NCBI GenBank assembly: GCA_030512295.1
Contig: JAULSR010000004.1
Location: forward strand, 2,480,001 to 2,544,000
DNA: 64,000 nt
Source of the DNA: Bombardia bombarda
Lineage: Eukaryota; Ascomycota; Sordariomycetes; Sordariales; Lasiosphaeriaceae
Reading direction: 5' to 3'
Position numbers and translations under genes: made by a program. The notes beneath the pieces were generated by a model. That model worked only from the letters and a program-made list of their open reading frames with translations, did not search any database and was not told where the DNA came from. Positions 21,966-32,825 of the stretch are shown here, piece after piece (position 1 is the stretch's first letter; each line of letters begins with the position of its first letter).

Positions 21966-22772
21966 GATTGCGGTCGTTGTTGAGTCTTATTGTAAAGGGG
22001 GTATCAAGGGGAAAGTAGGACAAGTGTCTTGTTGGTTGGGTATCGGGTTGCCGTTTGACAATAAAGGAGAGTTTGATACGGCTAGGAAAAGGAGAGCCCT
22101 AGGTTTCGGGCCTAGAGCTCCCTCTTATATCGAGATCAAAACCACGCTCCAACCGAGTCTCTGCCCTTGATCCGTCAGCGGTGCCCGTCCCCAACCGGTC
22201 CCTCAACCCCGATCCGCTTTCATTTTGGTTGCATTTTCCGAATCGCCACTCGTTTAGGTGATTGCGAACCGTGCCTTGAACCCTTGGACCCCTGAGATGT
22301 CCAAGGCGGAACCGGGCTGGCGGCGCCCAGAATTGGTCTTCAACGAGAATCTTCAGGCGAAGCCCCGTAATGACGTTGTTCCTCGCGGCGATATGTGGAT
22401 AGTGACCCCACGGCGTGTCTCATCCTGCTGGACCGTGGGCCATCATTCGTGGAGGCGGCGATAAGTTCACATGTCGATGTGCATTGGCTCAAGATTGCTC
22501 GAGATTGGGGCATTGACCTGGCTTATCTGGGCGAATTCCCATGCTGCGATCCATAAGGCGACTCGAGACGGCGGCTTTGACTGGCTTGACGGGTCGGGTT
22601 GGGTGGGCACCGGAGGCTCATCCGCTCGAGACTAACGATAGCATTTGTGGGTTTTCAGGGTGGGTTGGTTGGTTGCGCTAGGAATCGGCATCGGAAATGG
22701 AAGCCTGTGGTGGGCCGCGACTGCCCTTCGACGGCAGCCCTATCTATGGCCTGATGGCGTCAGAGTGCAGCG

Positions 22773-22840
22773 GTCGAACTCTGCCAGCAGTCGAACTCTG
22801 CCAGCAGTCGAACTCTGCCAGCAGTCGAACTCTGACAGCA
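22773..22840. repeat. 17-bp tandem repeat, four copies
   Basis: The unit GTCGAACTCTGCCAGCA is repeated four times, with one substitution in the last copy. Confidence 0.9.
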
Positions 22841-23840
22841 GCAACACGGCAGACGGCCAAGACGGCACCTCGTCAATTTGAAGAGGGAGGTCAGCGAACA
22901 AGCTCGTGACCCCAAGAGTGACCCCCCATCAGGTCAGCAACCAGATGGCGGGATGCGATTGATGCGACAAGTCACTTGTCAAAAACCCATCAATCCCATC
23001 AGCAATTGTCAATTGGCACCAGCAGAGGCAGGTGCGATGCAGCCAGTGGGGCGGCCAACTCGAGCGGAGTTGCACCCGACCTTCCCATTTCCACTGCAAG
23101 GCCTGGGAGTTTCGGAGTTTTATCATTCAGCTGATCGCTGCAGCTAGGTACTGATTCGAAACAATGATGGGAAGGAGCTCAGCTAACTTGCAGCTTGTAG
23201 CTCCAAGCCAAATTCCAATTGGAGCCCGCGCAACCCGCTCTCCCGCGTCGATTCGATGCGCAGGCAATGACTCGTGCCTGGCGATCAGAACCTGTTTCGG
23301 GGCCCTTCGACCGCGCCTTGGACTGGGAACAAAAAGCGAAAAGGAAAATGAAAAGGGTTGAGGCTTTTTTTTTCTTTTCTGCTCATTTAGCAGAATTCCA
23401 GGCCCGTCCGCCCCGATCCTCCGTGCCTCCTAGGCCCCCTGTCTTGCATTCCCGTCTGAACAAGAAGACGGTTGCACGACCGCTCCTTCTCAGCACGTGG
23501 ACCCCTGTGCGTCATCCGGTGGACCCTAAGAAAAAGCAAAACCGCGCTATCGTGGATGCCACCTGCCGCTTGGCTGGCTCCAACGAAACCCTGGACGATT
23601 GGCTGCTCTCTGTGCTCGCTACGAAGTTCTGCGAGTCGGGCCGGGGCGAGGTGCACAGCAGGCTCAGCAGCAGCACATCAGCACACATTTTCGCCCTGCA
23701 AGTGACAAAAGCACAGAGCCAGACGTGTGTGACTTCTGGCCTGACCTGACGTCTGATGTGTAGGTAGGTATATCTAGGTAGGAAGGTGAAATGGCAGTCG
23801 CGATGAATGGACACCTCTTAAAAGTGGACTCTGACTCTCT

Positions 23841-23920
23841 CTTCTTGACTCTGTCTTTCTCTTCTTGACTCTGTCTTTCTCTTCTTGACTCTGTCTTTCT
23901 CTTCTTGACTCTGTCTTTCT
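23841..23920. repeat. 20-bp tandem repeat, four identical copies
   Basis: The unit CTTCTTGACTCTGTCTTTCT is repeated four times without mismatch, ending about 195 bp upstream of the AKR start. It is pyrimidine-rich, so it may lie in the promoter or leader. Confidence 0.95.
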
Positions 23921-24114
23921 GTGAGTATCCAGCCAGCGGAAAAAAAGCACTAAAGTCGATCGCGTCCCAAACCGCGGTTTGGAATTTTTGTGCCACCCGA
24001 ATCCATTCCCTCTCTCTTGTAAATACCAAAACACCACAACTTTGAGCCAGGTACTCCCCAAAAGCAAAAACCACATCTAGCAGTTCACAACAGAAAAGCA
24101 CAAGCTCGGCAAAA

Positions 24115-25092
24115 ATGGCTACCACTCCCGCCTCCTCGAGGACCTACACCCTCAACAACGGCGTCCAGATCCCGGCAGTCGGCTTCGGCACCTTTGCCAA
24201 CGAGGGCGCCAAGGGCGAGACGTACAACGCCGTCGCCAAGGCGCTCGAGGTCGGCTACCGGCACCTCGACTGCGCCTGGTTCTACAACAACGAGAACGAG
24301 GTCGGCGACGCGCTGCACGACTTCCTCGCCAAGAACCCAAGCGTCAAGCGCGCCGACATTTTCCTCTGCACCAAGGTCTGGAACCACCTGCACGCGCCCG
24401 AGGACGTCAAGTGGAGCTTGCAGGACTCGCTGGCCAAATTGAGGACCGACTATGTCGATCTCTTCCTCGTCCACTGGCCCGTCGCCGTCGAGAAGGATGC
24501 GGAAGACCACTCGCCCAAAATCGGCCCCGACGGCAAGTATGTCGTCAACAAGGCCCTGACAGAGAACCCGGAGCCGACGTGGCGCGCCATGGAGGAGCTC
24601 GTCGATGCCGGGCTCGTCCGCTCAATCGGCGTGTCCAACTGGACCATCCCCGGCCTGAAGCAGCTGCTCGGCTTCGCCCGCATCAAGCCCGTCGTCAACC
24701 AGATCGAGATCCACCCCTTCCTGCCCAACACGGAGCTGGTCGATTTCTGCTTCCGCAACCATATCATCCCCACGGCGTATTCGCCGCTCGGGTCGCAGAA
24801 CCAGGTGCCCTCGACAGGCGAGACGGTCAGGCAGAATGCCGCGCTCAACGAGGTGGCCAGGCGGAGCGGGCACAACCTGGCGCAGGTGCTGCTGGCGTGG
24901 GGCTTGAGGAGGGGCTACATTGTGCTGCCCAAGAGCTCGACGCCTAGTCGCATCGAGAGCAACCTGCAGATTCCGGACCTGAATGATGAGGACTTTGCGG
25001 CGGTTGAGGAGGTGGCCAGAGGTCGTCATGTTCGGTTCGTCAACATGAAGGACACGTTTGGTTATGATGTGTGGCCCGAGGACTCCCAGTAA
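24115..25092 (+). CDS. Aldo-keto reductase (AKR family)
   Basis: Intact single exon, 325 aa, the usual AKR length. The catalytic tetrad is complete: Asp52 (HLDCAW), Tyr57 (WFYNN), Lys87 (LCTKVWN) and His120 (FLVHWP). NADPH-binding landmarks SIGVSNW, NQIEIHPFLP and VLPKSSTPSRI are present. It reduces aldehydes or ketones with NADPH in the cytosol. The sequence resembles fungal glycerol/aldehyde reductases (GCY1/YPR1-like), but the substrate cannot be fixed from sequence. The ATG sits in good context (CAAAAATGGC). Confidence 0.93.
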   Translation: MATTPASSRTYTLNNGVQIPAVGFGTFANEGAKGETYNAVAKALEVGYRHLDCAWFYNNENEVGDALHDFLAKNPSVKRADIFLCTKVWNHLHAPEDVKWSLQDSLAKLRTDYVDLFLVHWPVAVEKDAEDHSPKIGPDGKYVVNKALTENPEPTWRAMEELVDAGLVRSIGVSNWTIPGLKQLLGFARIKPVVNQIEIHPFLPNTELVDFCFRNHIIPTAYSPLGSQNQVPSTGETVRQNAALNEVARRSGHNLAQVLLAWGLRRGYIVLPKSSTPSRIESNLQIPDLNDEDFAAVEEVARGRHVRFVNMKDTFGYDVWPEDSQ

Positions 25093-25769
25093 GGGTTTGG
25101 TCTGAATCAGTGGGATGGATGGGATTTATGACTCTGAGCAATCATGAGAGTCTGCATGCAACGTGGTTAGAAATGAAATAGACGGGTAGAGCAAGCGTGG
25201 AATTATGCTATTTATGATCGAGCCTACCATGGCTGATTCAAGAAGCAAGGTTTTTCTTTAGTTTTAATTCACGCATAAGCAGTATTGACTGTCAAGGTGA
25301 ATCTCCGATGAATGATAAGCTGGAGTAGGCATAGTTGTCTTTGTGTACCTATGTCGCGATGTTTTTTTTTTTTTCGTCACACAATTATTAATCGCGGACT
25401 TTGATGGTATCGCCATCATGTTCACGGAGACTTTTTACGGAGACTTGGCGGTGTAATAATTTACCGTTAATTGATCTTCGATAGTAGCGGAGAAAGATGC
25501 GCAAAACTGGCGGACTTCCGCCCTTTGACCAGAAACCCTGCATAAATGGTCGAATTTGAGGGATGGCGAGCGCGGACGCTGATAAATCATCATGAATCGT
25601 TTTGTATATATATATATGGGAGTTGCTGCTGAGGGTTGAAGATTTTCTATCTCGCCAGACAACCGTCTCAATTCGCACATCCATCCAATCATCACTCATC
25701 AAGTGACCCAAAGCGTTCATATATCAAAGTATCATTATTGCCAAGCACCAACCAACACCACCTCTTAAC
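25093..25769. other. Intergenic spacer
   Basis: AT-rich, with a T13-type tract near 25361 and a (TA)n stretch near 25603-25616. No gene seen. Confidence 0.55.
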
Positions 25770-26979
25770 ATGGTCAAGATCGCTGTCGCAGGAGGCTCAG
25801 GCCGTATGATACCACCCAACATCATCCTAGGTAGTCCAGTCCAACATGAAATACTAACTTTCAGTTGACAGAATTGGCTCGTGAGATTATCGATGAGCTT
25901 GTCGCTCAGAACAAGCACGAAATCCTTGTTCTATCTCGTGGTGTATGTTCATGAAATCAAACAACCCCGTGAAAGCAATTATTCTAACAGACGACGTAGG
26001 ATCCTGTCCCCGAGAGGACTATCAAAGGAACGACCTGGGTCAAGGTCGACTACAGCGTGGACGGCCTGACCCAAGCTCTGAAGGGAGTCCACACGGTCTT
26101 TTCCTTCGTCCTCGTCCACAAGGACCCAGACAATGCGGCCCAAAAGGCCCTCGTTGATGCCGCGATCGCGGCCGGCGTGAAGCGCTTCGCCCCGAGCGAG
26201 TGGGGAGCGTGAGTTTTTTCCTAGCCATCAAACATATAATCGCAACACCACCAGCTAACCATTCTTTTTCTCTCCAAAGACAACACGTTGAGGGCCTCGA
26301 CTGGTACGGCGGCAAGGCCGTGATCCGCGACTATCTCAAGGAGAAGAACAAGGACAAAAAGGTAACCCAACTGTCACTGCCCGTCACCTAATTTTCCCAC
26401 TAGAAAAGCTGACCCCCACCCCAGGTCATCGAATACACCCTCTTCCGCTGCGGCAACCTAATGCAGTACCTCGCCTCTCCCTACAAGACCTCGGCCCACA
26501 TCCAGCCCATGTCCATGGCCATCGACATCCACAACCGGCGCGCCCTCATCGTCGGCGACGCCCCCAGCCTCAGCACCTGGACCACCATCCAGGACGTGGC
26601 CAAGATCGTCGCCAAGGCGGTCGACTACGAGGGCGAGTGGCCCGCCGAGGGCGGCGTGCGCGGCACCAACATCTCCTCCCGCGACCTCATCGCGCTGGCC
26701 GAGAAGATCCGCGGCGGCAGGCCGTTTGCGGTAGAGACGTTCAAGGTGGCCGATCTGAAGGCGGAGATTTTCGAGCCGTCGTGGATGCCGGTGATTGAGC
26801 ACCCGTCTATCCCCGCTGAGGAGCTGGCTTCGATGGTAAGTTATTTCCTCAGGCATCTGCTTGTTGCGACGACGACGGGCGCGATGGTTGTGGTGGATGG
26901 CTGGAATAGGGTATTTCCCGAGTACAAGTTTACTCAGGTGGAGGAGTTTTTGGAGGAGGTGTGGAGGGGGAAGGAGTGA
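25770..26979 (+). CDS. NmrA-like / isoflavone-reductase-like NAD(P)-binding protein
   Basis: Five exons: 25770-25803, 25872-25942, 26000-26208, 26280-26361 and 26425-26979, giving 316 aa. Phases are consistent and all junctions are GT-AG. The start VKIAVAGGSGQLAREII is the Rossmann GGxGxxG dinucleotide motif. VFSFVLVHKDPDNAAQKALV, GVKRFAPSEWG and LFRCGNLMQYL follow the atypical short-chain dehydrogenase layout of the NmrA/PCBER/isoflavone reductase group; the SEWG segment is typical of fungal members. Such proteins are either NADPH-dependent reductases of phenolic compounds or redox sensors. No catalytic Lys assignment is safe here. Confidence 0.88.
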
Positions 26980-27419
26980 GAGACTACCTGCTTATTGGGT
27001 TGGTGAGATTAGACCCAGGTTTAGTGTAGAATTGTGATGATGTACTGCTGCTGAGTCTTTGCCCACATGCGTACTGAGGAAATTGTGACGTGTTCATTGG
27101 TATGTATACTGGAGCAGGTTCGAAACTTGCCGGACTCGTCTTTATGAGGGAGCAGCATTTCGTTGCACGTCGCAACACTGGACAAAAAATCAAGTTCGGC
27201 TTTCGCATATGAGTTCTCTAAATATATAAAACTCGCAAGCAACCTAATTTTTATTATACTAGCCATATCAGATTACTGAACCGCCCAAACGCCTCTCGTA
27301 GATGGACAATAGTCTGGACAACCACCAGACCCAAGCAGCCGTTACATAATCCATCTCCCCCTTTGATCATACAATTACTCACATACAAGTTACCAATTTG
27401 AAGCAGCTCGACATTCACC
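26980..27419. other. Short intergenic region
   Basis: Convergent 3' ends of the NmrA-like and DUF1295 genes. No ORF or repeat of note. Confidence 0.5.
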
Positions 27420-28675
27420 TCACGCAAATATCTCGGAAAGGACCCTCTCCGCCGTCGCTCCAGCTGCTCCACAACCAAGCACCATCCAAGTCCACTTGCT
27501 AGACAAATGGTTGAAGTCAGGCCAGAACGAGTTCTCTTCGCGGCGGTATCTGTCAAAGTCGACCTTCTTGGTCACATTCTCGGCGCTGTACCGTCTGGCC
27601 TGGTTATACTCGTTCTCCTTGTCGCCGCCCACAAAGCGCAGGAAGAGATAGTTGGCAATCGGACCGAGCAGCTCGATCGGCGCGAGCATGTCGCTGGCGT
27701 AGAGCATCAGAGGGAACGAGAGATGCAACAAGGCATCGCCGAGGTAGCTGTTTCGCCTCTGTCAGCACATCCATCCTCCTCCCATCACCACCACCACCAC
27801 CAAAACCAAAAGCTCAACTCACTTAGGATGCCTCACAACCCCCCACACCCCCTCCCTACACATCCCCCTCTCCACACCCCCCTCCCCCTTCCCCCTCTCC
27901 TTAAACCCATCCAGCTGCCAATCCGCCAGACTCTCCAGCCCAAACCCCATGCAAAACACCCCCACCGCCAGCGCCTGGCCCATCCGACTATACCCCTTCA
28001 CACTACCCCCCTGATGATGGAACGGCGCGGTAAACGGCAGCGTCACCACCGTCTGAAACAAGGCCTGCGGCAGATACACCGTCCACAGCGCCTTCCTCCA
28101 AAACCCCGGCTCCCGCTTCGTCACCTCGTACCGCGGATCGTCGCCCATGCCCTCGTTCTTCGCGCCGCCCGTCGCCGCCGTCGTGCCGCGCGTGATAGTC
28201 CGCCGCGCCACGCGCGCAAACAGCCGGCCGCCCCAGAGCGTCACCCCCGCGAGGATGAGCCGCTCGGGGCGGCTGAGCGCGGCCAGGGCGGACTTGAGAG
28301 AGGCGCCGTCGTGGACGAGGCGGCGGCCGATGGCGCTCCACCAGGCGTTGATGACCTGGCCGGCGGGCCAGAGCCAGTCCTTGGTCTCGAGCCGGTTGGT
28401 CAGGCTGCCGATGGCGAAGGCGGCGGTCGCGAGGGTGGAGTGCAGCGCGAGGGAGGGGAGGAGGGTGTCTTTGAGGATGCCGATGTCGAAGAGGGAGGTG
28501 GAGAGGAAGGAGTGGGAGGTTGGTTTGTAAGAGGAGGAGGAAGAGGAGGAGGAAGAGGAGCTGGGGGGTGGTAGGAGCTGGGAGGCGGCGGGCCGGGGGA
28601 TGTGATGGGCACGTAGGAGCGCCCGCCGAAGGGGTTGTTGCCTTCGATTTCCATGGTGGCTGAGGCGAGTTCCAT
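27420..28675 (-). CDS. DUF1295 / steroid 5-alpha-reductase-like membrane protein, frameshifted
   Basis: Exons 28675-27823 and 27747-27420. The 74-nt intron (GTGAGT...ACAG, CTGAC branch) joins VWGVVRHP to NYLGDALLHLS, rebuilding the RHPNYxGD motif of DUF1295/steroid 5-alpha-reductase-fold proteins. The N-terminus, MEIEGNNPFGGRSYVPITSP, is in another frame; it joins the body (SLFDIGILKDTLLPSLAL) if the C6 run near 28568 has seven C, which gives 393 aa and correct phase. Several hydrophobic helices (LATAAFAIGSL, ALAVGVFCMGFGLES, LLGPIANYLFL) indicate an integral membrane protein, probably of the ER. Substrate unknown. The start may be 28675 or 28654. Confidence 0.8.
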
Positions 28676-30493
28676 TGTTGAGAACTGATGGGTTGTTCGG
28701 TTTGTTGGTGGCTAGTTGGTGATGGGTGGGTTATGCTGGTGGTTTGGTGATGATTTTAGGCGCCGTTCGGGTGTTGATGGGAGAAGTAGAGGAAACGGGG
28801 GATGGCTGTAGACGTCGGAGGAGGACCAGTTCTATGTGATGTAACCGCTTCGTAATGGGCTCGAGATCTTGTTGTCGTCATGTCGACCGTGTGTCTGCCC
28901 CACAGGTATGTACTTATGCAGCCATGGTGATGAGGCTGGTCTATGACGCGGGGATAGGTAATCGAGTATGCGTCGTAAAACGTCCTCGATCGCCGCCCGG
29001 AGGGAAAAACCCGGAGGGACATCTCCAAAGCACTAGAGACAATGTCTTTCTCAGATTGATTTCATCTCCTCTTTGTGCACCGCCAAAGCCTTGGTACATA
29101 ATTATGGCAGTTTTTGACAAGAGGCAACTGGCGCATATAATCGATTGCAAGCTGTGATGTGCATACAATGGAATATAGTAAAAGTGGCTGTCATGAAGCT
29201 CATTGTTCGCAATGGCTTCGTGATTTTGCGGTCATTTTACCTTGGCATTGTATCCTGTAGAATTGATGCGTGCCCCATCACCACAAGTTGAAGACTTTTT
29301 AATGCGATAAGATAAGGGGTAGGCACAGCACTGTTGATTGGCCAAGTAGATGGCTGCCTGGAATAAGCGATCAAGGCGACGTCCCGCTACCTGTACCTGT
29401 CTGTTACGCATCCTCTGACGGTCCAACCTCCAAACTTCACTTTGCAACCCCGCCCAAACTTGACGCCCGACCTTCGTTGGGTTTGAGACTCTGTTGCGCC
29501 AACCTGGCAATGCCGTGCGCTAGTTACGCCATGCAGTTGATCCCATAATATTATTGACTGGTATCGAGTCTCATTGCCGCGATAAAATGTCTTTGCCACC
29601 GTTGCAAGCAACAGTCACTAAAGCTTCACCATATGAATGCCCCCTAGAAGAACGCATATTTTATCGAAAGTCCCGCCAGGGCCTCGCACAACGTGGATTG
29701 AAGCCTCCCCAGAGAGCATAATTCATTTCACTCGACCGACATAGCGGCGCCGCAGACAACGGGATCCGCATGGAAGAAAGTTGGAGGCGTCAAGTCATCA
29801 GACAAGGCTAACATCCGGATGGATACCATTCAAAGGATCACACGACTGGAGAGCACGCTCGTCGGGCGAAACAGTTTGCCTTTAATGGGAAGAAGACCAA
29901 AGACCATACAAAAGAAGGGATGCTGAAGTTAACCAATATCACCAATGCTCCCAGCCCCCATACCACAAAGCTTAGTCGTGTGGGGTATGATGGTATTCGA
30001 CGCTGCTTTGCGCGCAGGAGCAACCACGATCAGAGCACAAATCACTCCTGCTTCACCTTTGCGCTTCTCTGTATTCGCCATCCCCTGATCTCACTCGCAC
30101 CTTCCAGATGCACGCCCGTCGTTCTTGCTTGCCCGAATATGCCCTCTTCCTCTCAAGATTGTTTTTCTTCAAGATTGGTGTGTCAATAAAAGAGCAAGGA
30201 CAGCGATAACGACCGCGCCTGTGGATTCTGTCTTGAATGAAAGCATAAGAAGTTTATCTCCACCTTTCTACATCTGCTCTCAAGATGGTTTCAATGTTGT
30301 GGGATCCGGCCCCTTCCGCTCTCTCGGACTACAAGACCTAACAAATCCCTCTTCCTTTTGCCACCAACCTCTTCCTGTTCTCCCTCCAGCTCGCCTAGAT
30401 AAACCTTTGGTCCCCTTGTTCCTTTTACTCTCAATTGCTTCCTATCTTGATCCCCATCCCGTTTGCACGGCCTTGCCCAGCACGAGCTCCAAA
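28676..30493. other. Intergenic, 1.8 kb
   Basis: Divergent promoter region between the DUF1295 gene and the transporter. The open frame from 30125 into the transporter is leader sequence. No repeats or RNA genes recognised. Confidence 0.5.
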
Positions 30494-31896
30494 ATGGCGC
30501 CCCTCGCCCTCGCCACATCCTTCCTCGCCGGCGTCCAATCCAGCCTCTCCATCCTCGTCACCATGTCCTTCGGAGGCATCGCCGCATATCACGGCCTCCT
30601 CAAACACGACAACGCCAAAGCCGTCTCCAAACTCTGCGTCCGCATGTTCCTCCCGGCCCTGCTCATCACCGAGCTCGGCGCGCACCTGCACTCCACCCCG
30701 CCCACCACCTTCCTCTCCATCTTCCTCTGGGCCACCTTCTGCCACTCCGTCTCCTTCGTCTTCGGCATCGTCGGCCACTTGTTCATGGGCATGCCAGACT
30801 AGGTCACGGCCGCCATCATGTTCAACAACACGACCGCCTTCCCGCTCTTCCTCTTCACCGCCCTGCACGAGACGGGCATCCTGCAGTCCCTTGTTGCAAG
30901 AGACGACGAGACCAGCGCCGACGCGCTCAACCGCGCCAAGTCGTACATCCTCGTCTACGGCACCATCTCGAACTGCATCACCTTTGCCGTCGGCCCGCGC
31001 CTGATCGACACCGAGCACGCCCCCGAGCCGATCGATGATACCGAGGAGGAGGACACACCCGAGCGGACGACGCTGCTTCTGCACCGCCCCGGCCGTCGCG
31101 TCTCGTATAGCACGCCGTTCAGAGACCCCTTCAGCCCGACCAACTCCTTCTTCCCCTCCGCCCGCAGACACTCGTTCGCGCCCAGCATCCTGCGCACCGA
31201 GAGCCGCCGGGCTTCCATCATACCAAAAACCCGATGGCAGAAGCTCGGCCCGCGCGTGAAGTGGTACGTGCTATTCCTCGCCGACTTCTTCAACCCGCCG
31301 CTGCTCGGCGCCATGGTCGGCTTCACCCTCGGCCTCGTGCCGTTTCTCCACGGCGCGTTCTTCGAGCGCGGCGGCGTCTTCACCGCATGGTTCACCGTCG
31401 CGATGAAGAACATGGGCGCGCTGTTCGTGACGCTGCCTGTGGTTGTTTCGGGGGTGTCGCTGTACACGGCCATCAGGGAGGCGCGGGAGAACGACCGGGC
31501 CAATCGCGGGCGGAGGGCGGAGCTGCCGGGGGGACGGTGGCTTATGTTTTGGTGGTTCGATTTGTGGTGTGGCCGGTGGTGTCGATTGGGTTGGTGTTTT
31601 TGCTGGCGGCGAGGACGGGGATGATGGGGGGCGAGCCGGTGTTTTGGTTTACGATGATGTTGGTGCCGACGGGGCCGAGCGCGATGAAGCTGATTACGCT
31701 GTTGCAGGTCAGCGGGGGGGAGCAGGAGGATGAGATCAGTATTGTGAAGCTGCTTACGGTGAGTGGGTTTTGTCTGCTCGAGGTTGATGGTGTGGGTGCT
31801 GACAGTTGCCGGATGTAGATATCGTACATTGTTTCGCCGGTGTTGTCGGTGGCGGTGGTGGGGAGTTTGGTGGCAGCGAGGGCTGCTGTTGGATGA
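30494..31896 (+). pseudogene. Auxin-efflux-carrier-family transporter with in-frame stop and frameshift
   Basis: Exons 30494-31758 and 31819-31896, with a GTGAGT...GTAG intron. The protein starts MAPLALATSFLAGVQSSLSI and has two hydrophobic bundles. The first includes FGGIAAYHGLL and SIFLWATFCHSVSFVFGIV. The second includes FLADFFNPPLLGAMVGFTLG, VAYVLVVRFVVWPVVSIGLV and SYIVSPVLSVAVVGSLVA. A soluble loop of about 150 residues lies between them, the layout of fungal AEC/PIN-like carriers (PF03547). Two lesions are seen. TAG at 30800-30802 sits where I expect Trp (MPD-stop-VTAAIMFNNTTAFP). A one-base loss at the G6 run (about 31530) would give 447 aa if repaired. The second looks like a sequencing error, the first possibly real. 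It stands next to the metabolite locus and could be its exporter, which is inference. Confidence 0.75.
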
Positions 31897-32825
31897 TGGG
31901 GACGAGGGGAGAGAGGGGAGAGGAGGAGCGGGACAAGATTGCTTCGTTGCTGGATATCGGCAACCAACACCAGTTTGGATAGCACATTTGACGAGAAATA
32001 ACCTATGCCGCTCAGATGTTAGCTGCTCCATCCCTTAGTGAGTTTTCACACGATCATGACGCTGCCATCAGCCACATTGGCTTGTCCTTTTCTGGCCGCA
32101 GCCAGCACTCGAAAGGGGCGTGCAGGAACCGTCCTCGGCTATTCTCTCCCGTTCTGGACCATCTGATGAGCCCGGCTAGATGTGCCCTTCTGTCTTCTAC
32201 CGAAGTGTCTTCCACCGAAGTGTCTTCTACCGAAGAATAAGTTCGAGCCGCATCTGTCAATATCCAGTGTGCATTTAGGCAATGCAAGATATCCGCAGTC
32301 TGTTATCTGCTTTTCTCGGTCAGCATATCTCGCAGGTCGTGTATATCAGCCCACCATCACGTCAACCCGGAATCAGACATATAAAGATAACAATATAAAT
32401 GTACAAAGTTGTATTCGGGCAACACGATGAAGCTCTACGGAGTGATATGCCCGGTTTTGAGTGTTCAAGGAGCCTGAGGTGCATGGTCGATGCTATTTCT
32501 GGGCTTGGGGCCTCGTACCTTGCGTTACCTTAGGTACGTGCATCTTTTCAACACCAAAGGCACCGTCGGGTAGGGACAATTGCCCTGAACACCAGAGCTT
32601 GCAACCTTCTGCTAGAGAGAGCCCTGCATTGACAGGCCGGCAGGAATTGCCGTTATCAACAAACGGCAATAAACGAAGTCCCTTGGAGTAGGTGCACGTA
32701 AAAAATGCAGAATGGACATAAAGGGGCCTTTGCTCTGATGTTTGGACATAATGAGTTTCTCGGTGCACCGTCAAGAACTTATGAGGTTAACAGCAATCCC
32801 CAGCTCAGAATAGCAGCTCTCAAAA
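31897..32825. other. Intergenic
   Basis: No ORF supported. Contains a 15-bp tandem repeat (32191-32235). Confidence 0.5.
32191..32235. repeat. 15-bp tandem repeat, three copies
   Basis: The unit TGTCTTCTACCGAAG is repeated three times with one substitution in the middle copy. Confidence 0.9.

Larger units (their letters stand above)
21966..24114. other. Intergenic, divergent promoters of HAD and AKR genes
   Basis: No convincing ORF. It contains two perfect or near-perfect minisatellites (22773-22840 and 23841-23920), the second in the AKR promoter. The rest is moderately GC-rich without recognisable elements. Confidence 0.55.

Noticed and set aside
22258..23749. Short plus-strand frames between the HAD and AKR genes
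   Set aside because: They cross minisatellites and lack motifs or codon bias.
26836..26852. GTAAGT...CTCAG inside the last exon of the NmrA-like gene
   Set aside because: It would be an intron of only 17 nt; the frame reads through with sensible sequence.
27507..28574. Plus-strand frame of 355 aa over the DUF1295 gene
   Set aside because: Low-complexity shadow; the minus strand has the RHPNYLGD motif and a proper intron.
30431..32031. Long minus-strand open frames over the transporter gene (246 and 358 aa)
   Set aside because: Antisense shadows of GC-rich codon bias; Arg/Ser/Pro-rich nonsense with no motifs, while the plus strand encodes a clear membrane protein.
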